In this document: positions 53,261 to 62,110 of the stretch, in pieces
Layout of the letters: each line of letters begins with the position of its first letter
Numbering within the stretch: position 1 is the first letter of the stretch
NCBI RefSeq assembly: GCF_008153345.1
Contig: NZ_CP042818.1
Span: forward strand, 2,418,001-2,482,000
From: Treponema phagedenis
GTDB taxonomy: Bacteria; Spirochaetota; Spirochaetia; Treponematales; Treponemataceae
Length of the DNA stretch: 64,000 nucleotides
Reading direction: 5' to 3'
Program-made: the position numbers and the translations under genes
Notes under the pieces: generated by a model
Seen by the model: the letters and a program-made list of their open reading frames with translations, nothing else
Database searches by the model: none
Told to the model about the DNA's origin: nothing

Positions 53261-53289
53261 ATACTATAGAAAAAAAAGGTTTTGGTCAA
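53261..53289 (-). promoter_or_regulatory. Promoter of the rpsP operon
   Basis: On the minus strand TTGACC (53289-53284) and TAGTAT (53266-53261) are 17 bases apart, about 45 bases before the rpsP start. TATAGT, two bases closer, is an alternative -10 box. The only good sigma-70-like promoter in this gap. Confidence 0.65.
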
Positions 53290-53308
53290 CTATTGTAGAT
53301 TAATTTTG

Positions 53309-53486
53309 TCAGGGCTTACGCATGAACAAGGGGCTGCCGCCCACTGAATCCCGCTTTTTGGCGAAGTTTTGGTAATATACTTTTACTTCGCCAACGAGCA
53401 ATTTATCATAGGAATGCTGAATCTGCAAACCACTATCGCTAATGCTCCGATTACTAACAGTAACTTAATTACAAAACGCTATACTA
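53309..53486 (+). repeat. R3 element fused to a MITE tail
   Basis: CAGGGCTTACGCATGAAC opens an R3 copy with inner GGG/CCC around CTGCCG, then TGGCGAAGT/ACTTCGCCA (53356-53397). It continues without a break into MITE core (GAGCAATTTATCATAGGAAT) and ends with ATTACAAAACGCTATACTA, an IS630-type right end flanked by TA. The left MITE half is replaced by R3. From 53487 to 53871 lies the fucosidase upstream region, without further repeats. Confidence 0.65.
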
Positions 53487-53871
53487 ACTAAGAACACGGT
53501 TTCTTCTATAGAATATACTACGTTAAATGTTTACCTCACGATTTATGTAGTATGATGTAGCTTTTAGAATTTAACAGACAAAAGAAAAAATACAGTGTTT
53601 TAACACCTTTTCACACTATTTTTATTCAAAGATTTCAGCTTGGAAGCAACACAGACATACTTTTTATTGTGCTTGCAAAGGAGCAGTATCATAGTGGTTC
53701 AACATCATTGTAGTTTAATTTTCCAAGATATTCCCATTCCCTACCCTAAAAAAACGTCCACATACTCTTCATGCCTGGGCACTATCCTAAGAGCGCGAGT
53801 TCTTATAGAATTATTTATTGTGTTTTTTGGTGCTGTTTTACAAAACAGGAGAAGATTTTTGGAGGAAAATT

Positions 53872-55239
53872 ATGGAAGAACCTATTATGGAAAAAGGCGT
53901 ACACGCGTATTCCGAGGAAGATCGCTATGTGGTGCCGAAATCGGCGGCGGTGCGAAAACATCTTGAGTTTTTTACCGGATTAAAATTCGGGCTTATGATG
54001 CACTGGGCGCCGGGCTGTCAAATTGCAACATACGAGTCATGGCCTTTATGCGATGATGCCGACGACTGGAGCAGAGAAGATGTAATTTGGACTGACGATA
54101 TGGAAGAGTTTAAGCACCACTATTGGAATGCAAACAAAACGTTTAATCCCATTAAGTTTCGCCCCGATCACTGGGCGGATTTTGCAAAACGGGCGGGCTT
54201 TAAATACCTGCTGTTTACCACAAAGCATCACGACGGGTTTTGCATGTTTGACACACAGCAAACCGATTATAAAATTACCGCAAGCGATTGTCCCTTTTCT
54301 TCAAATAAGCGGGCAAATATTGTGCAAGAGGTGTTCAATGCGTTTCGGGCGGAAGGTTTAGCAATATCCGCTTATTTTTCTAAGCCGGATTGGCACAGCG
54401 AATACTTTTGGGCGCCGGAAATGGGAAAAGCCGAAACAAGGAACGCAAACTATGACATACCTTCTCATCCTGAGCTTTGGAATAAATTTGTAGACTTTAC
54501 GCATCAGCAGCTTCGAGAGATTTGCAGCCTTTACGGACACATAGATGTACTGTGGCTTGACGGCGGGCAGATTTCTCCGCGTATTCATAATCAGGATATC
54601 CGCTTAGGGGAAATTGTCGAAGAAATACGCAATACAACGCAGCCGCATTTGATTGTTTGCGACCGCACTGTCGGCGGCGAATACGAAAATATTATCACGC
54701 CCGAGCAAAGCATTCCTTCGCATTATATCGGCTGCCCCTGGGAAGCATGCATCACCGCAGGCGATTATTTTTCATTTCATTATGAGGATAATTTTAAGTC
54801 CCCCCATGCGATTGTGCGGCTTTTAATTGAGGTGGTATCAAAGGGAGGAAACCTTGCGTTAAATATTCCGCCGCAGCCCGACGGACAGCTGCCCGCAAAA
54901 GCCATGCGAAATTTATTACGGGTGGGAGAGTGGCTGCACATACACGGGCAGGCAATTTACAATACACGCGGCTATCCGATTGCGCAAGAACAAAAAATCT
55001 TTATCACCGAAGGCAGTGAAAATGTTTTTGTTTTTTATTGCTATGATGAAAATACGCCCCGTCTGCCGCGCCGCGTGAATATTAAACTCAAAGATGAGCG
55101 GGCGGTGCAAAAGATTACCTGCTTACGCAGCGGAGCGGCTGTGTCATTTATACAGAATGGAAAAATACTTGTTATTCACACGATTGAGCTTGATCCGCTC
55201 GGTGCAAATTACGCGGATTGTCTGAAGCTGTGTTTTTAA
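53872..55239 (+). CDS. GH29 alpha-L-fucosidase
   Basis: A 455 aa glycoside hydrolase removing alpha-L-fucose from glycans. The N-terminal (beta/alpha)8 domain shows FGLMMHWAPGC, FKYLLFTTKHHDGFCMFDT (His pair for fucose) and HIDVLWLDGGQISPR, whose Asp is the family nucleophile. The acid/base cannot be placed securely. A beta-sandwich follows from about 340. No signal peptide is seen (MEEPIMEKGVHAYSEEDRY), so it is cytoplasmic and would act on imported oligosaccharides. Start chosen at ATG 53872 for GGAGGAAAAT. The gene is single, with an R2 element directly behind it. Confidence 0.93.
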   Translation: MEEPIMEKGVHAYSEEDRYVVPKSAAVRKHLEFFTGLKFGLMMHWAPGCQIATYESWPLCDDADDWSREDVIWTDDMEEFKHHYWNANKTFNPIKFRPDHWADFAKRAGFKYLLFTTKHHDGFCMFDTQQTDYKITASDCPFSSNKRANIVQEVFNAFRAEGLAISAYFSKPDWHSEYFWAPEMGKAETRNANYDIPSHPELWNKFVDFTHQQLREICSLYGHIDVLWLDGGQISPRIHNQDIRLGEIVEEIRNTTQPHLIVCDRTVGGEYENIITPEQSIPSHYIGCPWEACITAGDYFSFHYEDNFKSPHAIVRLLIEVVSKGGNLALNIPPQPDGQLPAKAMRNLLRVGEWLHIHGQAIYNTRGYPIAQEQKIFITEGSENVFVFYCYDENTPRLPRRVNIKLKDERAVQKITCLRSGAAVSFIQNGKILVIHTIELDPLGANYADCLKLCF

Positions 55240-55277
55240 AGGGAAGGCTTACAAAGCCTGTAATGCAGCACAAAGCC

Positions 55278-55458
55278 TGCGCGTGAGGGATTGGAGGGGC
55301 GGCGAGCACTTTTTCAAAAGTGCGAAGCCGGATCCTTTTTGCGCGCCTAAAATAGCGCAAAAAGAGCCGGAGCGTAAGCGGAGCCACGGAAAGCCCGGTT
55401 CTCTGTTCGGCGTTTTTAGTATAAAAACGCCGAACAGAGAACACGCCCGTAAAAAAAT
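55278..55458 (+). repeat. R2 element, copy 2
   Basis: Same scaffold as 33015-33190. The constant hairpin GCACTTTT/AAAAGTGC lies at 55306-55323. Variable hairpin A pairs CTTTTTGCGC (55335-55344) with GCGCAAAAAG (55355-55364) around ten bases. Constant AGCCGGAGCGTAAGCGGAG follows. Variable hairpin B pairs 55398-55418 with 55422-55442 around GTA (21 bp, perfect). The end ACGCCCGTAAAAAAATAA matches copy 1. Neither variable stem shares sequence with copy 1, but position, loop length and pairing are preserved. Confidence 0.87.
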
Positions 55459-55460
55459 AA

Positions 55461-56171
55461 TTACTTTACTTGTAAGACAGAGGCTGTCCTACCGTCAACT
55501 GTATATACATGATCCGAATTGGCGATATCGGGAAGTTGATTGCCGTCTTTAAAAAATGCATATAACCAAGTTCCCGGCGGCAAGGGAAGGTAGAGTTCGT
55601 AATAGCCGGGTGAAATTTCTTTTAGGACATACATAAACGGATCCCATGCGTTAAAAGTTCCGGCAAGAGAAATTCTTTGGCCTGCCTCGCCTTGATACAC
55701 AAACTGCGTTAAGCCGTTTTCCACATTTGTTTTATATTCTTTTTGGAAGGGAACATCTAAAATTGAAACAGACATTTTTTCGGCATAATCATATATTTGA
55801 TTGGCGTTATACGGATCCGCAGTCCATAAACCGTCAATAACCATTCGATATCGTATTTGCCGCATTCCTTCAGGGATTGGCATGATGAAAAAAAGTACTG
55901 GATCATTTGATGTTTTGCCGGTTGTTTCAAGATTGAGTTTTTTAAATGAGTAAATTTTTTTATAATTTTCATGGGCAAACGCTATTCCCGCATATCTTGA
56001 CGAGCCGTTTGCGGTAAAAATAATATATTTGCCTTGAATTGAAGGCTCTTTTGCCTTGTGAATTGAGTCTACAAGAGAATTATACACAAGCGGCTCAATT
56101 TGTTCTGAGCAAAACCCGGCGGCAGCGCAAAAAATTGCTGATAAAAAAAATACTAGCTTTATTGACTTCAT
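55461..56171 (-). CDS. Exported protein with CBM48/AMPK-type glycogen-binding-like domains
   Basis: A 236 aa protein with a signal peptide (MKSIKLVFFLSAIFCAAAG; a Cys at about residue 21 is not in a good lipobox). Two isoamylase-N/CBM48-like Ig folds can be seen: about 75-130 (IPEGMRQIRYRMVIDGLWTA with DPYN) and about 160-235 (RISLAGTFNAWDPFMYVL, then GYYELYLPLPPGTWLYAFF with DG). No catalytic domain is attached. It may bind a glucan or act in envelope structure. It is convergent with the fucosidase and ends three bases from the R2 element. Confidence 0.78.
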   Translation of the reverse strand: MKSIKLVFFLSAIFCAAAGFCSEQIEPLVYNSLVDSIHKAKEPSIQGKYIIFTANGSSRYAGIAFAHENYKKIYSFKKLNLETTGKTSNDPVLFFIMPIPEGMRQIRYRMVIDGLWTADPYNANQIYDYAEKMSVSILDVPFQKEYKTNVENGLTQFVYQGEAGQRISLAGTFNAWDPFMYVLKEISPGYYELYLPLPPGTWLYAFFKDGNQLPDIANSDHVYTVDGRTASVLQVK

Positions 56172-56392
56172 TTTTTCTCCTTTGAACCCGTTCTTCTCTA
56201 TGGCACACTAACGTTTATAATTGAATAAAAAGATAAAACTCCTTATAATAATCGGTATATTTAAGAAAATATTTAAAAAAAAACTGAGGTTGACGAACAA
56301 TCAATCCTTTGTAAAAGGCACATTCGGCATAGTATTTCCTTCTTAAAGAAGTATGGAAAAGAGCCGAAAATAGAAAAAAGGAATAGTAAGGA
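56172..56392 (+). other. Divergent upstream region of the FlcA-like gene
   Basis: About 220 AT-rich bases between divergent genes. AAGGAATAGTAAGGA gives two candidate ribosome-binding sites before ATG 56393. No repeat. Confidence 0.35.
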
Positions 56393-59300
56393 ATGCCGAG
56401 TTTACAAGAACTGAAAGAATTTAGAGACGAACTCAAACACATCGGCAACGAGCCGGAAGTTACAGCGGATTGGGGAGATTTATACGATGAGCTCCCTCCG
56501 CCAAGTGAGGCGCCCGTACCGGATGTAAACGTTGACGATTTATTGGATTCTATCGGGATTGATACGGATGCTTTGCTGGCAGCCGAGCAATCCGCTCAGT
56601 CGCGGAATGAAGATAAAAAACCGGAAAAAGAAAAAAGGAATTTGGAAGCTGAGCTTGTCGATATTGATCTTGATGATATCGGTAAGGATCCCGCTCCTGT
56701 CAATCCGCCAAGCGAAACAGGTGATGCGTTGCCTGAGATGGACTTAACCTCTGATTTTTTTGATTCTTCGGATTCTGACTGGAAAACACACGAAATTCCT
56801 GAAACGGATGTATCTTTAGACGTTCTTGACGCTCCGGAAGAAAAAACGGAAATAAAAGAACTGCCGGAAGAGCCCCTGAGCATTCCTCAAAGTAATTTTT
56901 CAGATGCTGCAGATTTTGACGACTTGCTTTCATCTTTGGATCTTGATGAACCAATGCAGGATCAGAATACGGAAAAAGAAGAAAGTTTTTCCGATGTTCC
57001 GGAATCCTTGCTTGCGGGCTTGCAAGATGACCTTAATACCGCAAAAACAGAATCGGAAGACGCTTCTCTTCCGGAATTTGATTTAGGGGACTTTGATTTT
57101 AACTCTCCGGAAATAGACGACTTGGATATTGACAAAATCGGAGAAGCAGAAGCCTTAGATTTACAAGAAATCGAAGATGCCCCGCTTGAGTCTGCCGATC
57201 ACAACGCATTTGATATACCGGCAAGCGCTTTTGATGAGATACCAAGCAGTACGGACGAAAAGGATTCAGATACATTTCCTGAAGATTTTTTGGACTTAAG
57301 TCTTCCCGCAGAAAGCGACGATGGTTTTAGCGACAATGCTTTTAATTTAGAAGATAGTTTGACTCTGCAACCCGAGTCCGGCTTAAAAGATGATTTTACT
57401 CCGGATATATCAGCACTGAATGCGCCCCCTGAAGAAAATGTTGATATTGAAAGTTTTACCGCACCGCCTGAAATTGATGTTGAAAATTTTACTGCTCAGG
57501 ATCAAAACCAAACCGATGAACATACCGGCTTTGCGGTTGAAGACAACGCACTTGATACAAGTATAGAAGACATCAATGAAGGAGCTTTTGAATTACCTGA
57601 AAGCTTTCAAAGTTTTGCGCAAGAATCAAAACTGCATGATTTCAGGCCGCTTTCGCACGATGATGAAGAAATCGATGAAAACGCAGCGCTCAGTAATGAT
57701 GATTACCTATATTTTCTTCACCGTCTGGAATCTTTCCCGCTTAATGTGCGCTTAATCATTCAAGATTATCTTGCAAATGTTCCCGATTCAGATGCAGCCA
57801 AGATGAATCTGATAAGAATGATTGTTGATGATACCTCGTTAAAAAAGGTGGCAGCGCATCTCGAAACGATTCTTGAAAAAAGTGTTAACATTCCGAAGGG
57901 TTTTGAGCGTAAAACAGCAGAAGAATACGAGCGTGAAAAAAGAACATTTTCGTATCGTTTAAAACATAGAATTTTACCTATTGCCACCATGTCTTTTCTT
58001 GCCTTGTTATTTGCATTTTGTATAAGCGTTCTTTCGTGGCAATTTATTTATAAACCTATTCACTCGGAGATTTTATATAAAACAGGATATACCGCACTTG
58101 AAAGCGCTAATTATCAGGCTGCTATTTCAAAATTTGATGAAGCGGGTACCTATTGGAAAAAGCGCCGCTGGTATTTCAGTTTTGCGCGCGGTTTTAGAGA
58201 TAAAAAGCAATATTTAAATGCGGAAAAAATCTACCTTCGCCTCTTATACGATTTTAAACAGGATAAAGAAGGCGGAATAGAGTATGCAGAGATGCTGAGT
58301 AAGGATTTACGCAATTACGAAAAGGCTGAAACCGTGTTACGCCGACAGGTGCTTGATTATCATATTAACGATTCCGATGCCTTAATTGCCCTCGGGAACC
58401 TTTTCTTAGATTGGGGAGATGAAGATTCTTCAAAGTATCAGGAAGCGGAAAAAATATATCAGTCTCTTATTTCAATGTATGGCACAAAAGATCCTTATCT
58501 ATCTGGTTTGATGCGTTATTATATCAGAACGGATAATCTTGCAAAGGTTTTACCTATTCAAGAAATACTGACCGACAAAAACTCAATGCTCGTATCGGAT
58601 TTAATTGAACTTGGCGGTTATTTATTGGAAAAACGTTATGAACCGAAGCCAAGCGATTCTGAAAAATTGCGTGCAAAAATTGAAGATTTGCGTAAACTTT
58701 TGGATAAGGCTCTACAAGCTGCGCCCGCCGAGCCTGAAGCCTATTATAATTTAGGCAGGTTTTATATTTACAATTACAAGCCGGCAAAGGCAAAAGACTT
58801 TTTATCCGAAGCTATTCGACTTTATCAAAAATCGGCACATTTAACCGCCGGTAAAACAATAAAAAAAATCAATGCGATGCGGCTACTTGGGGAACTGTTA
58901 TGCGATGACAAAGAATATCTTGATGCACATGACCTGTATGCGCAAGCTTTGACCGAATATCAAGAATATACCGCAATCCGTGCCTTGCCGCCTCACAGGA
59001 TTATCGGATTGCTATACAGCAACTATGCAGATATCGATTATTTTATTTCGGGAAATTTTGATTCCGCATTGGAAAATTACCGATCCGCAGTAAAAGAATT
59101 AAACAATACCCCGTCGATTCAATATCGAATAGGCTTTTTAGAGTATAAACGGGATAACTACCCTGCGGCAATCCAAGCAATGAGTTTAGCCTATGCTGAA
59201 AAACCCGATGATAAAAACCTTTTATACGGGTTTGGAACCGTTTTATTTAAGCGGGGAAATTATTTTGCCGCTCAAGGGTATTATAACCATTTAATGGAAT

Positions 59301-59668
59301 TACTGGATATTGAACGGTTACGCAAAGGAATTATGTTTCCGTATACCAATAAAGAGGATGCTGCTTTTATCGATGAGTATATGCGCACAAGCAATAACTT
59401 CGGCGTTGTGCTGAACAGACTTGCCGAAACAAACGGCGATTCTCAAAAAAATGCGCGGGCAATGGCTTTGTTTGCGGAATCCTCACGGGCATGGGATGCT
59501 TTGACAAGAAATCCCGATACAATGATTCGTTCAAAATCCGCAAGCCTTGCCTATCTAAATATTCAAAATATGGTAAACAGTTTGTCTGCTTATGAGCCGG
59601 AAGTATATGCGGATATTCCGATGACTCTTCAGTATGAAAAAGTGCTGCAACAAAAAGAGGATAGATAA
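56393..59668 (+). CDS. flcA: TPR-rich membrane-anchored protein, probable periplasmic flagellar collar protein FlcA
   Basis: A 1091 aa protein in three parts. Residues 1-450 are highly acidic and low complexity, with repeated short motifs (PEFDLGDFDF, LDLQEIED, FDIPASAF). One membrane span follows a basic stretch, at about 528-552 (ATMSFLALLFAFCISVLSWQ). From about 565 to 1060 there are TPR-like repeats (GYTALESANYQAAISKFDEA, AYYNLGRFYIYNYKPAKAKDF, and others). This layout fits the spirochaete-specific collar protein FlcA, which assembles around the periplasmic flagellar motor and recruits stators. Family naming is by architecture only; another large TPR anchor protein is possible. It is monocistronic. 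Confidence 0.65.
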   Translation: MPSLQELKEFRDELKHIGNEPEVTADWGDLYDELPPPSEAPVPDVNVDDLLDSIGIDTDALLAAEQSAQSRNEDKKPEKEKRNLEAELVDIDLDDIGKDPAPVNPPSETGDALPEMDLTSDFFDSSDSDWKTHEIPETDVSLDVLDAPEEKTEIKELPEEPLSIPQSNFSDAADFDDLLSSLDLDEPMQDQNTEKEESFSDVPESLLAGLQDDLNTAKTESEDASLPEFDLGDFDFNSPEIDDLDIDKIGEAEALDLQEIEDAPLESADHNAFDIPASAFDEIPSSTDEKDSDTFPEDFLDLSLPAESDDGFSDNAFNLEDSLTLQPESGLKDDFTPDISALNAPPEENVDIESFTAPPEIDVENFTAQDQNQTDEHTGFAVEDNALDTSIEDINEGAFELPESFQSFAQESKLHDFRPLSHDDEEIDENAALSNDDYLYFLHRLESFPLNVRLIIQDYLANVPDSDAAKMNLIRMIVDDTSLKKVAAHLETILEKSVNIPKGFERKTAEEYEREKRTFSYRLKHRILPIATMSFLALLFAFCISVLSWQFIYKPIHSEILYKTGYTALESANYQAAISKFDEAGTYWKKRRWYFSFARGFRDKKQYLNAEKIYLRLLYDFKQDKEGGIEYAEMLSKDLRNYEKAETVLRRQVLDYHINDSDALIALGNLFLDWGDEDSSKYQEAEKIYQSLISMYGTKDPYLSGLMRYYIRTDNLAKVLPIQEILTDKNSMLVSDLIELGGYLLEKRYEPKPSDSEKLRAKIEDLRKLLDKALQAAPAEPEAYYNLGRFYIYNYKPAKAKDFLSEAIRLYQKSAHLTAGKTIKKINAMRLLGELLCDDKEYLDAHDLYAQALTEYQEYTAIRALPPHRIIGLLYSNYADIDYFISGNFDSALENYRSAVKELNNTPSIQYRIGFLEYKRDNYPAAIQAMSLAYAEKPDDKNLLYGFGTVLFKRGNYFAAQGYYNHLMELLDIERLRKGIMFPYTNKEDAAFIDEYMRTSNNFGVVLNRLAETNGDSQKNARAMALFAESSRAWDALTRNPDTMIRSKSASLAYLNIQNMVNSLSAYEPEVYADIPMTLQYEKVLQQKEDR

Positions 59669-59879
59669 AAACGGCAGGGGAAGGCTTGCCGGATATCCGC
59701 TGCTGTTCGGGTAAACAATCGGGCATCTTTAAAAATTCCATCAGGTTTTAGAAGATACCCGCCCGACTTCCGCAGCTTCATCTTCAATAGTAGATGTTCC
59801 GTAATTAAAGTTGCTGTTTAAATCAAAAACATTCATACTAACAGCGTTAAAGATTCTGCATTCCCTTTGTAAACAGGTG

Positions 59880-60034
59880 CAAACGCCCGTGGTTCCACGC
59901 AGAAGCGATGTTTTAAAGCAAGACTATTTGCAAAGCTTTAAAACTCGCAGGCATAATTTTGCCACGGACGGCAAAACTCAGAACGGGCACGGATGCCCGT
60001 GGTTCCAAGCAGCAGCGATGTTTTAAAGCAGGAC
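59880..60034 (-). repeat. R1 units left of IS630
   Basis: In reverse orientation: GATGTTTTAAAGC/GCTTTAAAACTCGC at about 59908-59946, TTTTGCC/GGCAAAA around ACGGAC at about 59958-59977, ACGGGC/GCCCGT around ACGGAT at about 59982-60000, then GATGTTTTAAAGCAGGAC, a half hairpin whose partner lies beyond the IS630 at 61511. From 59669 to 59880 nothing is recognised. Confidence 0.8.
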
Positions 60035-60061
60035 TAGTATAGCGTTTTTCTGAAAAGTATA

Positions 60062-60090
60062 TTGTATTTTTCTTTGGTTTGTGATACTAT
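60062..60090 (+). promoter_or_regulatory. IS630 transposase promoter
   Basis: TTGTAT and TACTAT are separated by 17 bases, 33 bases upstream of the start codon, inside the left end of the element. Confidence 0.6.
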
Positions 60091-60122
60091 CTCAACAGAT
60101 TTTTATCACTAAGGAGTATTGC

Positions 60123-61304
60123 ATGCCCAAACCGCCGAGTAAACTTGAACTAAATCCTGAAGAGCTCACGTACCTTGAATCACTTGTTCGTTTACGAACA
60201 ATCCAAGCACAAACGCTTACGCGTGCACGAATACTTTTGCTTAAAAGCAAGGGGCTGTCCATTAAGGAAACAGCCGACAAGGTAGGCTATACGTATAGAA
60301 GCGTTGCGCTCTGCCTTAAGAAATATAAGCAGGGCGGCGTAGAGCATGCTCTCACCGATGCACCCGGACGCGGAAACAATCCGGAAATTACCGATGAAGA
60401 GAAATCGTGGATTATAAATCTCGCTTGTCAAAAACCGACTACTTTTGGGTATGCTGCAGAAACATGGACTTACGCACTGTTAACAAAGCATATTAACACC
60501 ACCGCTGAAAGTGCAGGATACCTACGGCTCGCTACTATCCATAAAACAACGGTATTTAAAATACTAACTGAAGCAGACATTAAACCTTACAAAATAGAAT
60601 ATTACTGTGAAAACAGAGACCCTGACTTTGATAGAAAAATGCACAATGTTTTGCTCGTTTATAAGCAACTTGAACTTTATTTTGAGGAAAATAAGCCATT
60701 ACAGACAGAAGAAGGGAAGAATATCCATGTTGTTTCGTATGATGAGAAGCCCGGCATACAAGCTATCGCGACGACAAGCGATGATTTACCTGCTGATGAA
60801 ACCCATCAATGCATTCGCCGTGATTATGAATACAAACGGCTTGGCACGCTCTCACTTTTAGCAGGCATTGATTTACAGACGGGGGATGCCATTCCTCTTG
60901 TAAGCGACAGTCACACCAGTAAAGATTATGTGCAATTTCTTAAAATACTTGATGAACGATACCCGCAAGAAGATAAAATTAGAATCATTTTGGATAACTT
61001 AAAAGTACATACCTCCAAAGAAACCATTCGATATCTTTCAACGGTACCGGGTAGATTTGAGTTTGTGTTTACGCCAAAGCATGGTTCGTGGTTAAATATG
61101 ATTGAAGGATTTTTCAGCAAACTAACAAGACAACTGTTGCGGGGCATGAGAGTAAAATCAAAAACAGAGTTAGTTAATCGACTGTATAAATACTTTGACG
61201 AGATTAATGAAGAGCCAGTCGTATTCCATTGGAAATACAATCTTGATGATCTCGATGTTTCTGAAGCGGTTATAACCGACGCTCTCAAATATGAACTTAA
61301 TTAG
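60123..61304 (+). CDS. IS630-family transposase
   Basis: A 393 aa DDE transposase. N-terminal helix-turn-helix (LSIKETADKVGYTYRSVALCL), then the catalytic core: first Asp in VVSYDEKPGIQ (about residue 210), second in RIILDNLKVHTSKET (about 295), and Glu in HGSWLNMIEGFFSKL (about 330). All three are present and the frame is intact, so it may be active. Start at ATG 60123 with AAGGAG eight bases upstream. Its ends match those of the MITEs scattered in the window, which it could mobilise. Confidence 0.93.
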   Translation: MPKPPSKLELNPEELTYLESLVRLRTIQAQTLTRARILLLKSKGLSIKETADKVGYTYRSVALCLKKYKQGGVEHALTDAPGRGNNPEITDEEKSWIINLACQKPTTFGYAAETWTYALLTKHINTTAESAGYLRLATIHKTTVFKILTEADIKPYKIEYYCENRDPDFDRKMHNVLLVYKQLELYFEENKPLQTEEGKNIHVVSYDEKPGIQAIATTSDDLPADETHQCIRRDYEYKRLGTLSLLAGIDLQTGDAIPLVSDSHTSKDYVQFLKILDERYPQEDKIRIILDNLKVHTSKETIRYLSTVPGRFEFVFTPKHGSWLNMIEGFFSKLTRQLLRGMRVKSKTELVNRLYKYFDEINEEPVVFHWKYNLDDLDVSEAVITDALKYELN

Positions 61305-61318
61305 AAAACGTTATACTA

Positions 61319-61507
61319 GTATAACGTTTTTTTAATAAGTTAATTGTATTTTTTTAATACATCTTACCCAAAATGTAAAAAATTTTATAAAAAAGAGTTC
61401 GACACGGCGCAACGGCGAGCAATTTACCATAGGAATGCTGAATCCGCAGTCCCTTATTGTTGATACTCCGATTTGTATAACAGGAAGTTAATTACAAAAC
61501 GCTACAC
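61319..61507 (+). mobile_element. MITE copy, adjacent to IS630
   Basis: GTATAACGTTTTTTTAATAA at the left, ACAAAACGCTACAC at the right, TA at 61317-61318 (shared with IS630) and 61508-61509. The core includes AAAATTTTATAAAAAAGAG, CGACACGGCGCAACGG and TTTACCATAGGAATGC. This 189-base copy is nearly the same as 2056-2246 and serves as a reference form. Confidence 0.85.
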
Positions 61508-61509
61508 TA

Positions 61510-62063
61510 GTTACAAAGCTTTAAAACTCGTGGGTTAGTTTTTGCCACGGACGGTCAAAACTCAGAACCGCCACGGACGGCGGTGGTTCCAGACAGAAGC
61601 GACGTTTTAAAGCAAAATAAATTGCAAAGCTTTAAAACTCGCAAGGTTTAGTTTTTGACAAGGACGCCCGTGGTTCCACACAGAATTGAGTTTGAAAACT
61701 ACCACAGCGCACTCGGAGTTTTCAAACTCATAGGTTTGGTTTTGATATGGACGGCAAAAACTCAGAACCGCCACGGATGGCGGTGGTTCCAAGCAGAAAC
61801 GATGTTTTAAAAGCACAAATTTTTTCCAAGTGCTTTTAAAACTCGTGGTTTAGTTTTTGCCATGGACGGCAAAAACTCAGAACGGGCATGGACTCCCGTG
61901 GTTCCACACAGAATTGAGTTTGAAAACTACCACAGCGTACTCGGAGTTTTCAAACTCATAGGTTTGGTTTTGACACGGACGTCAAAAACTCAGAACCGCC
62001 ACGGATGGCGGTGGTTCCAAGCAGACGGTTTAGTTTTTGACACGGACGTCAAAAACTAAACCG
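61510..62063 (-). repeat. R1 hairpin array right of IS630/MITE
   Basis: At least ten inverted repeats. Long-loop types: GTTTTAAAGC/GCTTTAAAAC, GAGTTTGAAAACT (61688-61700) with its complement at 61717-61729, GTTTTAAAAGCAC/GTGCTTTTAAAAC (about 61805-61842), and a second GAGTTTGAAAACT copy at about 61916-61957. Short-loop types with ACGGAC or ATGGAC: GTTTTTGCC/GGCAAAAAC (61853-61876), TTTTGAC/GTCAAAA (61968-61987), and a 15 bp stem at 62027-62041 with 62048-62062. A hybrid with unmatched halves lies at about 61652-61675. Confidence 0.83.
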
Positions 62064-62110
62064 GGACTCTTTTTTAAAAATTTATATAAGGTTTTTGTCC
62101 TTATAGGCTC

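Larger units (their letters stand above)
60037..61316 (+). mobile_element. IS630-family insertion sequence, complete
   Basis: Left end GTATAGCGTTTTTCTGAAAA and right end (inverted) GTATAACGTTTTCTAATTAA form the terminal repeats. TA dinucleotides at 60035-60036 and 61317-61318 flank it, as expected for IS630/Tc1-mariner elements. It encodes one intact transposase. The insertion splits the loop of an R1 hairpin, and its right TA is shared with a MITE. Confidence 0.88.

Noticed and set aside
53640-53871. N-terminal extension of the fucosidase or a separate small gene
   Set aside because: No ribosome-binding site at the upstream starts; GGAGGAAAAT before 53872 gives the normal family start.
59811-60026. 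71-codon frame containing a peptide similar to that of the 21.8 kb repeats
   Set aside because: It is the R1 repeat read in one frame; no independent sign of coding.
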